From NCBI RefSeq assembly GCF_036250755.1, contig NZ_CP109583.1, positions 2,232,001 through 2,296,000 of the forward strand: a DNA stretch of 64,000 nucleotides, given 5' to 3'. Positions 7,497 to 15,300 of this stretch are shown one piece after another; position 1 is the first letter of the stretch; each line of letters opens with the position of its first letter. This DNA comes from Streptomyces uncialis. GTDB lineage: Bacteria > Actinomycetota > Actinomycetes > Streptomycetales > Streptomycetaceae. The notes beneath the pieces were generated by a model. That model worked only from the letters and a program-made list of their open reading frames with translations, ran no database searches and was not told the DNA's origin. Position numbers and translations under genes: made by a program.

Positions 7497-7543
7497 TGGA
7501 GCCCCCTCTCGGATTCGAACCGACGACCTGCGCATACAAGTGC
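7497..7543 (-). pseudogene. 3' half of a tRNA-Thr gene (anticodon arm to CCA)
   Basis: Read on the minus strand: CGCACTTGTATGCG resembles the anticodon arm of tRNA-Thr(UGU) with one loop base missing, followed by AGGTC, a T arm (GTCGGTTCGAATCCGAG, four of five pairs) and AGGGGGCTCCA, the 3' acceptor strand with encoded CCA. There is no matching D arm or 5' acceptor strand. Upstream the sequence is instead the dispersed repeat, and the shared CGCACTTGT marks the joint. Such 3' halves usually mark integration or deletion ends at tRNA genes. Confidence 0.65.
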
Positions 7544-7590
7544 GTCCAGCCGGACGGACCTCAGAAGCGCGAGCGAAGGCGACCCTTAGG
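7544..7590 (+). repeat. Copy of the dispersed intergenic repeat
   Basis: The plus strand reads GGACGGACCTCAGAAGCGCG then AGCGAAGGCGACCC. Close relatives are at 26165-26200 and 26258-26290 (plus) and, inverted, at 25460-25495 and 62497-62535. It joins the tRNA-Thr fragment directly. Confidence 0.65.
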
Positions 7591-7652
7591 GGGCGGACCA
7601 GCGGTTACCCCACTATGCGCTGCGCGTATACACCGTGCGTATAGTGGCGGCC

Positions 7653-8492
7653 ATGCCAATCCACGACCAGCGCGGCGCGACGGCCGCGCGCAACAAGATG
7701 TCCACGCCACACAAGACGGGGAACCGACCGCGCGGGTTGCGTTCGCGCGCGGGTGTGGCCGTGATCACCCTCGTCACCCTCGGACTCACCACCGCGCTGA
7801 CCGGGTGCGGCACCGACACCGAGGCGCCCAGCAAGGTCCGCTCCGACGCGGGTGACGACGGGAAGGGGAAGTTCGGGTCCGTCGACTGCCGCGAGGACAA
7901 GTGCATAGCCCTGACCTTCGACGCGGGGCCGCACGGCAAGCACACACCCCGGCTGCTGGACATCCTCAAGAAGGAGAAGGTCCCGGCGACGTTCTTCCTG
8001 CTGGGCAAGAAGCACATCGACACCCACCCCGAGCTGGTGCGGCGGATCGACGCCGAGGGGCATGAGATAGCCAGCCACACCTGGACGCACCGCAGGCTCA
8101 CCGAGCTCGACGCCGACGAGGTGCGGTGGGAGCTGGAGCGCACGAACAAGGAGCTCAAGAAGCTGACGGGACGCGCCCCCACGCTGATGAGGCCGCCGCA
8201 GGGCCGCACCGACGAGGAGGTCAACAAGATATCCAAGAGCCTCGGGCTCTCCGAGATCCTGTGGACCGTCACGGCGAAGGACTACAAGACGACCGACTCC
8301 GCGCTGATCAAGCGCCGGGTGCTGGAACAGTCCGGGCGCGACGGGATCATCCTGCTCCACGACATCTACGACGGCACGGTGCCCGCGGTGCCGGGGATCA
8401 TCGAGGAGCTGAAGTCCAAGGGCTACACGTTCGTCACCGTGCCGCAGCTGTTCGCGCCGGGGGTCCCGGAGCCGGGCAAGGTCTACCGCTGA
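7653..8492 (+). CDS. Polysaccharide deacetylase (NodB domain) lipoprotein
   Basis: 279 residues from ATG 7653 (an upstream GTG at 7635 and an internal ATG at 7698 are alternatives). A lipoprotein signal with LTGC lipobox puts it on the outer face of the membrane. The NodB domain has TFDAGPHG (motif 1), HTWTHRRL (motif 2, two zinc His), RPPQG (motif 3) and ILLHD (motif 5). In motif 1 the second Asp of the usual TFDDGP is Ala; that residue normally binds the metal, so the site is altered, although TFDAGP variants are seen in actinomycete homologues. It probably deacetylates peptidoglycan or another N-acetylated glycan. Confidence 0.88.
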   Translation: MPIHDQRGATAARNKMSTPHKTGNRPRGLRSRAGVAVITLVTLGLTTALTGCGTDTEAPSKVRSDAGDDGKGKFGSVDCREDKCIALTFDAGPHGKHTPRLLDILKKEKVPATFFLLGKKHIDTHPELVRRIDAEGHEIASHTWTHRRLTELDADEVRWELERTNKELKKLTGRAPTLMRPPQGRTDEEVNKISKSLGLSEILWTVTAKDYKTTDSALIKRRVLEQSGRDGIILLHDIYDGTVPAVPGIIEELKSKGYTFVTVPQLFAPGVPEPGKVYR

Positions 8493-8521
8493 CCCGGGGC
8501 CGGGGGATCTAGGGTCGGGGG

Positions 8522-8956
8522 GTGGCTCTCATCGACCTGGAACGGCACTGCGCACTCGACGCGGACGAGGCATGGCGGCGGCTCACGGACTGGCCCCGGC
8601 ACGGCGCTTTCGTCCCGTTCACCCGTGTCGGGGTGGACACCCCGGTGGGCGAGGGATCGACGGTGCTCGCGCGGACCGCGCTCGGACCCGTCGGCTTCGA
8701 CGATCCGATGGAGATCACCGTCTGGCGCCCGCCCGAGGAGGGCCGGCCGGGCCTGTGCGGGCTGGAGAAACGCGGACGGCTGGTGCTCGGCCGGGCCGAG
8801 ATCGAGGTCCGTCCCGACGGACCGGGCAGCCGGGTCCGGTGGCGCGAGGAGATCCGGGTCCGCGGTCTTCCCCAGTTCTGCGATCCCGTCCTGGCGGCGG
8901 CAGGCCGCCGGATGTTCGGGCGCACCGTGGACGGGTTGCTGCGCACCGGGAGTTGA
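8522..8956 (+). CDS. SRPBCC-family (START-like) protein
   Basis: 144 residues from GTG 8522. It has the pattern of polyketide-cyclase/SRPBCC folds: an N-terminal strand with ALDADEAWRRLTDWPRHGAF, a central GVGEGSTV-like turn (TPVGEGSTVLARTALG), strands ending in RVRWREEI, and a C-terminal helix (AAAGRRMFGRTVDGLL). The fold binds hydrophobic ligands. No catalytic residues identify a reaction. It starts 29 bp after the deacetylase and may be read from the same transcript. Confidence 0.75.
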   Translation: MALIDLERHCALDADEAWRRLTDWPRHGAFVPFTRVGVDTPVGEGSTVLARTALGPVGFDDPMEITVWRPPEEGRPGLCGLEKRGRLVLGRAEIEVRPDGPGSRVRWREEIRVRGLPQFCDPVLAAAGRRMFGRTVDGLLRTGS

Positions 8957-9006
8957 GCCCCCGGGGAAGCCTTGGTGGCCGTGGCGTGTGTACCTATCAT
9001 CTGATC

Positions 9007-9894
9007 ATGTCCTCAGACAGAGCCCTGCCCGTGACCCCGGTGACCGTACTGACCCGGGGCGGGACCACGGCACGCTTCGACGGCGTCCGGCTGATCGTCG
9101 TACGGGGCCGGTCGACCTGGACCGTGCCGGTGCGGGCGCTGGAGTACGTCGAGCTGACGGACGACGGTGCGATACGCGCGCTGATCGCCGGTTCCGCCGA
9201 CTCGGCGGATCACGGTCTGGGAGCCGTGGTCGATCTGCGGGGCCCCAACCGGTCGGCGGTCGAGGCGTTCTTCGGGCAGCTGAGCTCCGCCGTGGACCGG
9301 ACCCCGTCGGCGGCCGACGGTCATGCGCTGGTCCGCCAACACGTCCGGGCGGCCGGCCGCGCCCCGCTGAGTCCCGGCTTGCGCAAGGGGCTCAGGGTCG
9401 CGGGGCTGATCCTGCTGCATCACACGGCGCTCTTCGTGTTCGGTGTGATCGCCGTGGGTTACCCCTGGCTGGTCCTGTTCACCGTGGTCACGACGGGGAC
9501 GCTCGGGCTCGCGGGCGGGCTCGTCCTGTGGCGGGTCGGTCGGCGGTTCAGGTCGCTGTGGCTGCTGCGACGGCGCGGGATCGGGGTGGTCGGCGAGGCG
9601 GTCGGCCATGTCCGGATCTGGTCCAAGGGCGGGCACTGGTGGGAGTTCTCGCGGATGGACTTCGTCACGGTCGACGGGCGGCGGATGAAGGGCGTTCCCT
9701 CGGTCGTGACCGTCTGGTCCTTCTCCGACGCGTCGCGCGGCCGGGTCGAGCTCAGCTACGACCCCGAGAACCCGGAGCGCGCGAGCCGTCCGCTCACGGC
9801 CGGGTTCAGCTTGCGGACCCTGATCCTGGCCGCGCCGGGTGTGGCGCTGTTCAGCGGTTACGTGGTGACGTTCGCGCTGTTCCTGGAGGTCTGA
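9007..9894 (+). CDS. Membrane protein of unknown function
   Basis: 295 residues from ATG 9007. Residues 1-125 are soluble and include LVVRGRSTWTVPVRALEYVE, a PH-like beta pattern. Two adjacent membrane helices follow (GLILLHHTALFVFGVIAVGY and LVLFTVVTTGTLGLAGGLVL), then a second beta-rich domain (WWEFSRMDFVTVDGRRMKG, VELSYDPENPERA) and a last membrane helix. The YDPENP motif is like the DUF3592-type cell-surface domain. It overlaps the convergent xdhC gene by 44 bp at the 3' ends. Confidence 0.8.
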   Translation: MSSDRALPVTPVTVLTRGGTTARFDGVRLIVVRGRSTWTVPVRALEYVELTDDGAIRALIAGSADSADHGLGAVVDLRGPNRSAVEAFFGQLSSAVDRTPSAADGHALVRQHVRAAGRAPLSPGLRKGLRVAGLILLHHTALFVFGVIAVGYPWLVLFTVVTTGTLGLAGGLVLWRVGRRFRSLWLLRRRGIGVVGEAVGHVRIWSKGGHWWEFSRMDFVTVDGRRMKGVPSVVTVWSFSDASRGRVELSYDPENPERASRPLTAGFSLRTLILAAPGVALFSGYVVTFALFLEV

Positions 9895-11023
9895 GCTCCG
9901 GGCGGCGGACGCGGCCGGGCGCGTCGTGGTGGATCGGGGTGCGACCGCCGGTCAGGGGCGGTCCGGCGCCGCCGCGCAGTACGGCGACGATCTCCGCGGC
10001 GATCGACAGGGCCGTCTCCTGCGGGGTGCGGGCGCCGAGGTCCAGTCCGATCGGGGAACGCAGCCGCTTCAGCTGGTGTTCCGTCACACCGGTCTCGCGC
10101 AGCCGCCGTATCCGGTCCTCGTGGGTGGTGCGTGAGCCCATCGCGCCGATGTACGCGACGGGCAGCCGCAGGGCGAGCCGCAGCAGCGGTACGTCGAACT
10201 TCGGGTCATGGGTGAGGACGCAGAGCACCGTACGGGCGTCCACCTCGGTGCGCTCCAGATAGCGGTGCGGCCAGTCGACGACGACCTCGTGGGCCGCCGG
10301 GAAGCGGGCGGGGGTCGCGAAGACGGGGCGGGCGTCGCAGACGGTGACGCGGTAGCCGAGGAACGCGCCGAGGCCGACGAGGGCGGAGGCGACGTCGACC
10401 GCGCCGAAGACGATCAGCCGGGGCGGGGCGGCGGACGACTCCACGAAGAGGGCGGGCCGTCCGGTCGAGGCGCAGCCGGGAACGGTTCCGGTGCGGCCCG
10501 CCGCGAGCAGCGCCGCCGCATCATGGGCCGCCCACCGGTCCAGCTCCGGGGGGCCGCCGAGGGTCCCTTCGTGGGTGCTGTCCGGGTGGACCAGCAGGGG
10601 GCTGGGGTCCTCCGGGGTGTCGGCGGGGGGCAGTGGGCGGGCCAGGGCGGTGGGCCGGCCGTTCGCGGCGGCGGCCAGGGCGCGGGCGGTCAGGGAACGG
10701 GCGGGGCTGGTCCGGGGGACGGGGGTGACCAGGACGTCGATGCTGCCGCCGCAGGTCAGGCCGGTGGCGAAGGGGTCGTCGGCGGTGGGGCCGAAGGGTG
10801 CCAGGACGGTCCGGCCGTCCCGCAGGGCCTGTCGGCACAGCTCGTACACGGCGGCTTCGACACAGCCGCCGGAGACGGAGCCGACCGCTTCGCCGCCGGT
10901 GTCGACGGCGAGCGTCGCGCCGGGGCCCCGGGGGGCGCTGCCGTCCACGGCGACGACGGTGGCCACCGCGAAGTCGCGGCCCTGGCGGACCCATTCGTGG
11001 AGTTCCGCGGCGATGTCCAGCAT
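9851..11023 (-). CDS. xdhC: XdhC/CoxI-family molybdenum-cofactor maturation protein
   Basis: 390 residues. The N-terminal XdhC/CoxI domain has FAVATVVAVDGSAPRGPGA, SGGCVEAAV and TCGGSIDVLV; the C-terminal Rossmann-like domain has LIVFGAVDVASALVGLGAFL, VLCVLTHDPKFDVPLL, YIGAMGSR and GLDLGARTPQETALSIAAEI. XdhC proteins bind and sulfurate the molybdenum cofactor and deliver it to xanthine dehydrogenase. It lies 30 bp after the xdhA-type gene on the same strand, completing that operon. The GAMGSR and GARTPQE motifs are the family's most conserved sites and are intact. Confidence 0.93.
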   Translation of the reverse strand: MLDIAAELHEWVRQGRDFAVATVVAVDGSAPRGPGATLAVDTGGEAVGSVSGGCVEAAVYELCRQALRDGRTVLAPFGPTADDPFATGLTCGGSIDVLVTPVPRTSPARSLTARALAAAANGRPTALARPLPPADTPEDPSPLLVHPDSTHEGTLGGPPELDRWAAHDAAALLAAGRTGTVPGCASTGRPALFVESSAAPPRLIVFGAVDVASALVGLGAFLGYRVTVCDARPVFATPARFPAAHEVVVDWPHRYLERTEVDARTVLCVLTHDPKFDVPLLRLALRLPVAYIGAMGSRTTHEDRIRRLRETGVTEHQLKRLRSPIGLDLGARTPQETALSIAAEIVAVLRGGAGPPLTGGRTPIHHDAPGRVRRPELRPPGTARTSPRNR

Positions 11024-11053
11024 CTCTCGCTCCTCGCCCTCGTCGTGCGGTCC

Positions 11054-13438
11054 CTACCCGGTGCCCGTCAGATGTTCGGGGCGCACGGGGGTCCGGTTCA
11101 GCTCCAGGCCCGTCGCGGCGCGGATCGCGGCGAGGACCGCCGGGGTGGCGGACAGGGTGGGCGCCTCCCCCACCCCGCGCAGTCCGTAGGGGGCGTTCGC
11201 GTCGGGGAGTTCGAGCATGTCGACGGGGAGCGAGGGGGTGTCGAGGATCGTGGGGATCAGATAGTCGGTGAAGGACGGGTTGCGCACCTTCGCGGTCACC
11301 GGGTCGACCACGATCTCCTCCATCACCGCGATCCCGAGGCCCTGGACGGTGCCGCCCTGGATCTGGCCGATGACGGACAGCGGGTTGAGGGCCTTGCCCA
11401 CGTCCTGCGCGCAGGCGAGTTCGACGACCTTGACCAGTCCGAGTCCGGTGTCGACCTCGACCACCGCGCGGTGTGCGGCGAAGGAGTACTGGAGGTGGCC
11501 GTCGCCCTGGCCGGTGCGCGGGTCGAGGGACCTGGTGGGGCGGTGGCGCCACTCGCGTTCCTCCTCGATCACCTCGTCGTCGAGGACGTCCGCGAGGGAG
11601 GCGAGGACCTCCCCCGCCTCGGTGACCACGTGCCCGTCCTCCAGCCGGAGCTCGGCGGTGGCCCAGGCCGGGTGGTGGCTGCCGAATCTGCGGCGGCCCA
11701 GCTCCAGGGCGCGTTCGCGGACGAGTGCGCAGGCGTTGCGGACGGCACCGCCGGTCATGTACGTCTGCCGGGAGGCGGAGGTGGAGCCCGCGCTGCCGAC
11801 CTGGGTGTCGGCGGGGTGGATGGTCACCTGGTCGACGCCGAGTTCGGTCCGGGCGATCTGCGCGTGGACGGTGACACCGCCCTGGCCGACCTCCGCCATC
11901 GCGGTGTGCACGACGGCGACGGCCTCCCCGCCCGCGCTCTCCAGCCGGACCTTGGCGGTGGAGTAGTCGTCGAAGCCCTCGGAGAAGCCGACGTTCTTGA
12001 TGCCGACGGCGTATCCGACGCCCCGGACGACGTCCTCGCCGTGGGTGGTGTTGGACAGTCCGCCGGGGAGCTGGCGGATGTCGGCGCCCTCGGTGGTCTC
12101 CCACTGGCGTTCGGGGGGCATCGGCCTCGCCTTGACCCGGCGCAGCAGTTCGGCGACCGGGGCGGGGGCGTCCACGATCTGTCCGGTGGGCAGCCGGCTG
12201 CCCTGTTCCATGGCGTTGAGCCGCCGGAACTCGACGGGGTCCAGGCCGAGTTCGGCGGCGAGTTTGTCCATCTGCGCCTCGTAGGCGAAGCAGGCCTGCA
12301 CCGCGCCGAAGCCGCGCATCGCTCCGCAGGGCGGGTTGTTGGTGTAGAGGGCGAGGGCCTCGATGTCGACGTGGTCGACCACGTAGGGGCCGACGGACAG
12401 GGAGGAGGCGTTGCCGACGACGGCCGGGGACGAGGAGGCGTAGGCGCCGCCGTCGAGGACGATCCGGCAGCGGACGTGGGTGAGTTTGCCGTCGCGGGTG
12501 GCGCCATGTTCGTAGTGGAGTTTCGCGGGGTGGCGGTGGACATGGCCGAAGAACGACTCGAACCGGTTGTAGACGATCTTCACGGGCCTGCCGGTGCGCA
12601 GGGCGAGCAGGCAGGCGTGGATCTGCATCGACAGGTCCTCACGGCCGCCGAACGCGCCGCCGACCCCGGCGAGCGTCATCCGTACCTTGTCCTCGGGCAG
12701 TCCGAGGACGGGCGCGATCTGGGCGCGGTCGTTGTGCAGCCACTGGGTGGCGATGTAGAGGTCGACCCCGCCGTCCTCGGCGGGGACGGCGAGCCCCGAT
12801 TCGGGGCCGAGGAAGGCCTGGTCCTGCATCCCGAAGACGTATTCGCCGCGCACCACGGCGTCGGCGCGGCGGGCGGCGGCGTCGGCGTCGCCGCGGACGA
12901 TGGGCTGGCGGTGGACGATGTTGGGGTGCGGGACCCGGTGGGAGTGGTGGTCGGCGCGGTCGGGGTGCAGGACGGGCGCGCCGGGCGCGGTGGCGGAGTC
13001 CTCGTCGGTGACGACGGGGAGTTCCCGGTACTCGACCTTGATCTTGGCGGCGGCGCGGCGGGCGGTCTCGGGGTGGTCGGCGGCGACGGCGGCGACGGGT
13101 TCGCCGTGGTGGCGGACCCGGCCGTGCGCGAGGACGGGGGTGTCCTGGATCTCCAGCCCGTAGTGGCGTACGGCGGTGGGCAGGTCGTCGTAGGTGAGGA
13201 CGGCGTGGACGCCGGGCAGGGCGAGGGCCTCGGAGACGTCGAGGGAGACGATCTCGGCGTGGGCGACGGGTGAGCGCAGGATCTGGCCCCACAGCATGTC
13301 CTCGTGCCACATGTCGGAGGAGTACGCGAACTCGCCGGTGACCTTGAGGGTGCCGTCGGGGCGGAGGGTGGAGACGCCGATGCCGCCGGGGGCGCGGGTG
13401 GGGCGGGTGAGGCCGGTGGGGGTCGGGTCGGTGCCCAT
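11054..13438 (-). CDS. Xanthine dehydrogenase, molybdopterin-binding subunit
   Basis: 794 residues from ATG 13438. Conserved motifs of the xanthine oxidase family are all present: GGAFGGRED (about residue 260), GAMRGFGAVQ (about 375), TEVGQG-like AEVGQGG (about 515) and GVGEAP near the C-terminus, whose Glu is the catalytic base. It binds the molybdenum cofactor and hydroxylates hypoxanthine and xanthine to urate with water as oxygen source. One base separates its start from the stop of the 2Fe-2S subunit. Together with the FAD subunit and XdhC this forms a four-gene purine-catabolism operon facing a PucR regulator. Confidence 0.95.
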   Translation of the reverse strand: MGTDPTPTGLTRPTRAPGGIGVSTLRPDGTLKVTGEFAYSSDMWHEDMLWGQILRSPVAHAEIVSLDVSEALALPGVHAVLTYDDLPTAVRHYGLEIQDTPVLAHGRVRHHGEPVAAVAADHPETARRAAAKIKVEYRELPVVTDEDSATAPGAPVLHPDRADHHSHRVPHPNIVHRQPIVRGDADAAARRADAVVRGEYVFGMQDQAFLGPESGLAVPAEDGGVDLYIATQWLHNDRAQIAPVLGLPEDKVRMTLAGVGGAFGGREDLSMQIHACLLALRTGRPVKIVYNRFESFFGHVHRHPAKLHYEHGATRDGKLTHVRCRIVLDGGAYASSSPAVVGNASSLSVGPYVVDHVDIEALALYTNNPPCGAMRGFGAVQACFAYEAQMDKLAAELGLDPVEFRRLNAMEQGSRLPTGQIVDAPAPVAELLRRVKARPMPPERQWETTEGADIRQLPGGLSNTTHGEDVVRGVGYAVGIKNVGFSEGFDDYSTAKVRLESAGGEAVAVVHTAMAEVGQGGVTVHAQIARTELGVDQVTIHPADTQVGSAGSTSASRQTYMTGGAVRNACALVRERALELGRRRFGSHHPAWATAELRLEDGHVVTEAGEVLASLADVLDDEVIEEEREWRHRPTRSLDPRTGQGDGHLQYSFAAHRAVVEVDTGLGLVKVVELACAQDVGKALNPLSVIGQIQGGTVQGLGIAVMEEIVVDPVTAKVRNPSFTDYLIPTILDTPSLPVDMLELPDANAPYGLRGVGEAPTLSATPAVLAAIRAATGLELNRTPVRPEHLTGTG

Positions 13439-13439
13439 G

Positions 13440-14006
13440 TCAGGAGCCTTCCTGCCGGGCGGCGGCGAGCCGTACCGCGTCCATGATCTTCTCGTAGCCG
13501 GTGCAGCGGCACAGATTGCCGGACAGCGCCTCGCGGATGTCCGCGTCGGACGGGTCGGGGCAGCGGGCCAGCAGGTCGTCGGCGGCGACGAGGAGTCCGG
13601 GGGTGCAGAAGCCGCACTGGACGGCGCCCGCGTCGACGAACGCCCGCTGGACGGGGGCGAGGGTGTCGGCCCCGGCGGTGCGCGGGCCGCCGGTGGCCGG
13701 TTCCGGACGGTCGGTGTCCGGTACGTCCCGCTCGCGTCCGCGTTCGGCGGCGCGGTGGCGGGCGTGCTCGGCGAGGCCCTCGACGGTGACCACGTCCCGG
13801 CCCTCGGCCTGTCCGGCGGCGACCAGGCAGGAGCACACGGGGACATCGTCGAGGCGGACCGTGCAGGAGCCGCACTCGCCCTGTTCGCAGGCGTTCTTGG
13901 AGCCGGGCAGCCCGAGCCGTTCGCGCAGGACGTGAAGCAGGCTCTCGCCCTCCCAGACGTCGTCGGCGGTCCGGGTGCGGCCGTTGACGGTGAAGGTGAC
14001 ACGCAT
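13440..14006 (-). CDS. Xanthine dehydrogenase, 2Fe-2S subunit
   Basis: 188 residues; ATG 14006 shares a base with the FAD subunit stop (TGATG). Cluster I is bound by CEQGECGSC and a later Cys (PVCSC); cluster II by CGFC and the CRCTG motif (SGNLCRCTGYEKI). Between the two domains, at about residues 82-115, there is a charged insert (HARHRAAERGRERDVPDTDR onward) not found in short homologues of about 160 residues. It is probably a flexible linker. It passes electrons from the Mo site to FAD. Confidence 0.95.
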   Translation of the reverse strand: MRVTFTVNGRTRTADDVWEGESLLHVLRERLGLPGSKNACEQGECGSCTVRLDDVPVCSCLVAAGQAEGRDVVTVEGLAEHARHRAAERGRERDVPDTDRPEPATGGPRTAGADTLAPVQRAFVDAGAVQCGFCTPGLLVAADDLLARCPDPSDADIREALSGNLCRCTGYEKIMDAVRLAAARQEGS

Positions 14007-14896
14007 CAGAGGGCTCCTCCGCTCGCGGGGCCGGGGCGGCGGTACGACTCCCAGGCCCAGGTGAGGGTGCGGCGGGCCAGTACGGCGACCGCGTGGCGGC
14101 GGTACGCGGCGGTGCCGCGGACATCGTCGATCGGGGCGCAGGCGGCGGCGCAGAGCCCCGCGAACTCCTTGGCGACGGAGGGCGGGACGGGCCGTCCGCT
14201 GTCCCACAGGCCGTCCTCGTCGAGGGCGGCGGTCAGGAACTCCTCGGCGGTGCCCGCCCGGATCGGGGTGGGGGCGGCGGAGCCGACGCCGGTGCGGACG
14301 GTCCGGGTCCGGGGGTGCAGGGCGAACGCGAACGCGCACACGGCGATGACCATCGCGTTGCGGGTGCCGACCTTCGAGAACTGCTGGGGTCCGTCGGCCG
14401 TGTCGACATGGACGGCGCGGATCAGCTCGTCGGGGGCCAGGGCATTGCGCTTGACCCCGGTGTAGAAGGCGTCCACGGGGATGCGCCGGACGCCGCGCAC
14501 CGACTCGGCCTCGATCTCGGCGCCGGCGGCGAGCAGCGCGGGGTGGGCGTCCCCGGCGGGCGAGGCGGTGCCGAGGTTGCCGCCGACCCCGCCGCGGTTG
14601 CGGATCTGCGGGGAGGCGACGGTGTGCGCGGCGAGCGCGAGGCCGGGCAGTTCGGCGCGCAGCTCGGTCATGACGCGGGTGTAGGGGACGGAGGCGCCGA
14701 GCCGGACGGTCCGCTCGCCGCGCTCCCACTCGTACAGCTCATCGATCCGGGTCAGATCGAGCAGGTGGTCCGGACGCAGATGGTCGAAGTTGATGCCGAC
14801 CATCACATCGGTGCCGCCTGCGATCGGTACGGCGGCGGGGTGCGCGGCCTTCGCGGCCAGCGCCTCCTGCCAGGTCGCGGGGCGGAGGAAGTCCAT
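14006..14896 (-). CDS. Xanthine dehydrogenase, FAD-binding subunit
   Basis: 296 residues from ATG 14896, first gene of the operon. The FAD-binding PCMH fold has PIAGGTDVMVGIN (about residue 24) and the second signature TVASPQIRNRGGVGGNLGTA (about 95), followed by the CO-dehydrogenase flavoprotein C-terminal domain. It accepts electrons from the 2Fe-2S subunit and passes them to NAD+. Its promoter must lie in the 404-bp gap shared with the divergent PucR gene. Confidence 0.94.
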   Translation of the reverse strand: MDFLRPATWQEALAAKAAHPAAVPIAGGTDVMVGINFDHLRPDHLLDLTRIDELYEWERGERTVRLGASVPYTRVMTELRAELPGLALAAHTVASPQIRNRGGVGGNLGTASPAGDAHPALLAAGAEIEAESVRGVRRIPVDAFYTGVKRNALAPDELIRAVHVDTADGPQQFSKVGTRNAMVIAVCAFAFALHPRTRTVRTGVGSAAPTPIRAGTAEEFLTAALDEDGLWDSGRPVPPSVAKEFAGLCAAACAPIDDVRGTAAYRRHAVAVLARRTLTWAWESYRRPGPASGGAL

Positions 14897-15300
14897 CGGG
14901 CCCTCTTCGGGTCGGGCGTCGGCGGGGTGCCGGGCCGCACGGGCCCGGTCCGGTGGGCGGTCCGGTGGCCCCGGGGAGGGCGGGCCGGCCGGAGGGCCCG
15001 TTGCCCGCGCTGAGCGCGCGGTACCTCCAGTACACCGCTCGTGGGGGCCCCGCGTCAGTCAACGAACCCATGAAGAGGTCGTTCCGCCCTTCCGCGAGTC
15101 TTGTAGATTCGTATGAACAACGGGACCCGGACATCCCGGGGACTTCGTACGGAAAACCACCGCTCGCGAAGGCCGCGGGCGGGGAGCGGGTGGGCGCTGT
15201 TCCCCTGCTCCCCGTGTCCAGCGGTGCCCGGTACGGGCCGTCACCCATCGGCCCGTGCCATGACCGGATCACGACGGAACAGAACGGCGGCGACGACACC
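14897..15300. promoter_or_regulatory. Divergent xdh/pucR control region with a 20-bp palindrome
   Basis: No gene is supported here. At 15101-15120 the sequence TTGTAGATTCGTATGAACAA is an imperfect palindrome, TTGTNNATNC mirrored as GNATNNACAA, in an otherwise GC-rich gap. It sits about 200 bp from each gene start. The simplest reading is an operator for the adjacent PucR regulator, or the -10 area of one of the divergent promoters. Confidence 0.5.

Larger units (their letters stand above)
7069..7652. other. Gene-free stretch at the edge of the island
   Basis: No convincing gene. Reading frames around 7240-7480 give a Lys/Arg-rich run (KARRKGKKKDKRKKRDR) with no ribosome binding site, possibly a gene remnant. 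The stretch holds a terminator hairpin, a tRNA-Thr 3' half, a copy of the dispersed repeat (about 7544-7590) and, at 7622-7645, two GTATA boxes 15 bp apart that may be part of the promoter of the next gene. Confidence 0.5.

Noticed and set aside
7240..7644. A 134-codon frame with a Lys-rich stretch
   Set aside because: No ribosome binding site, runs through the terminator and the tRNA fragment, so it cannot be a normal gene.
10208..13273. A 1021-codon open frame on the plus strand
   Set aside because: It lies antisense to xdhC and the xanthine dehydrogenase large subunit, is Gly/Asp/Val-rich without domains, and reflects the GC-rich third-position bias of the true genes.
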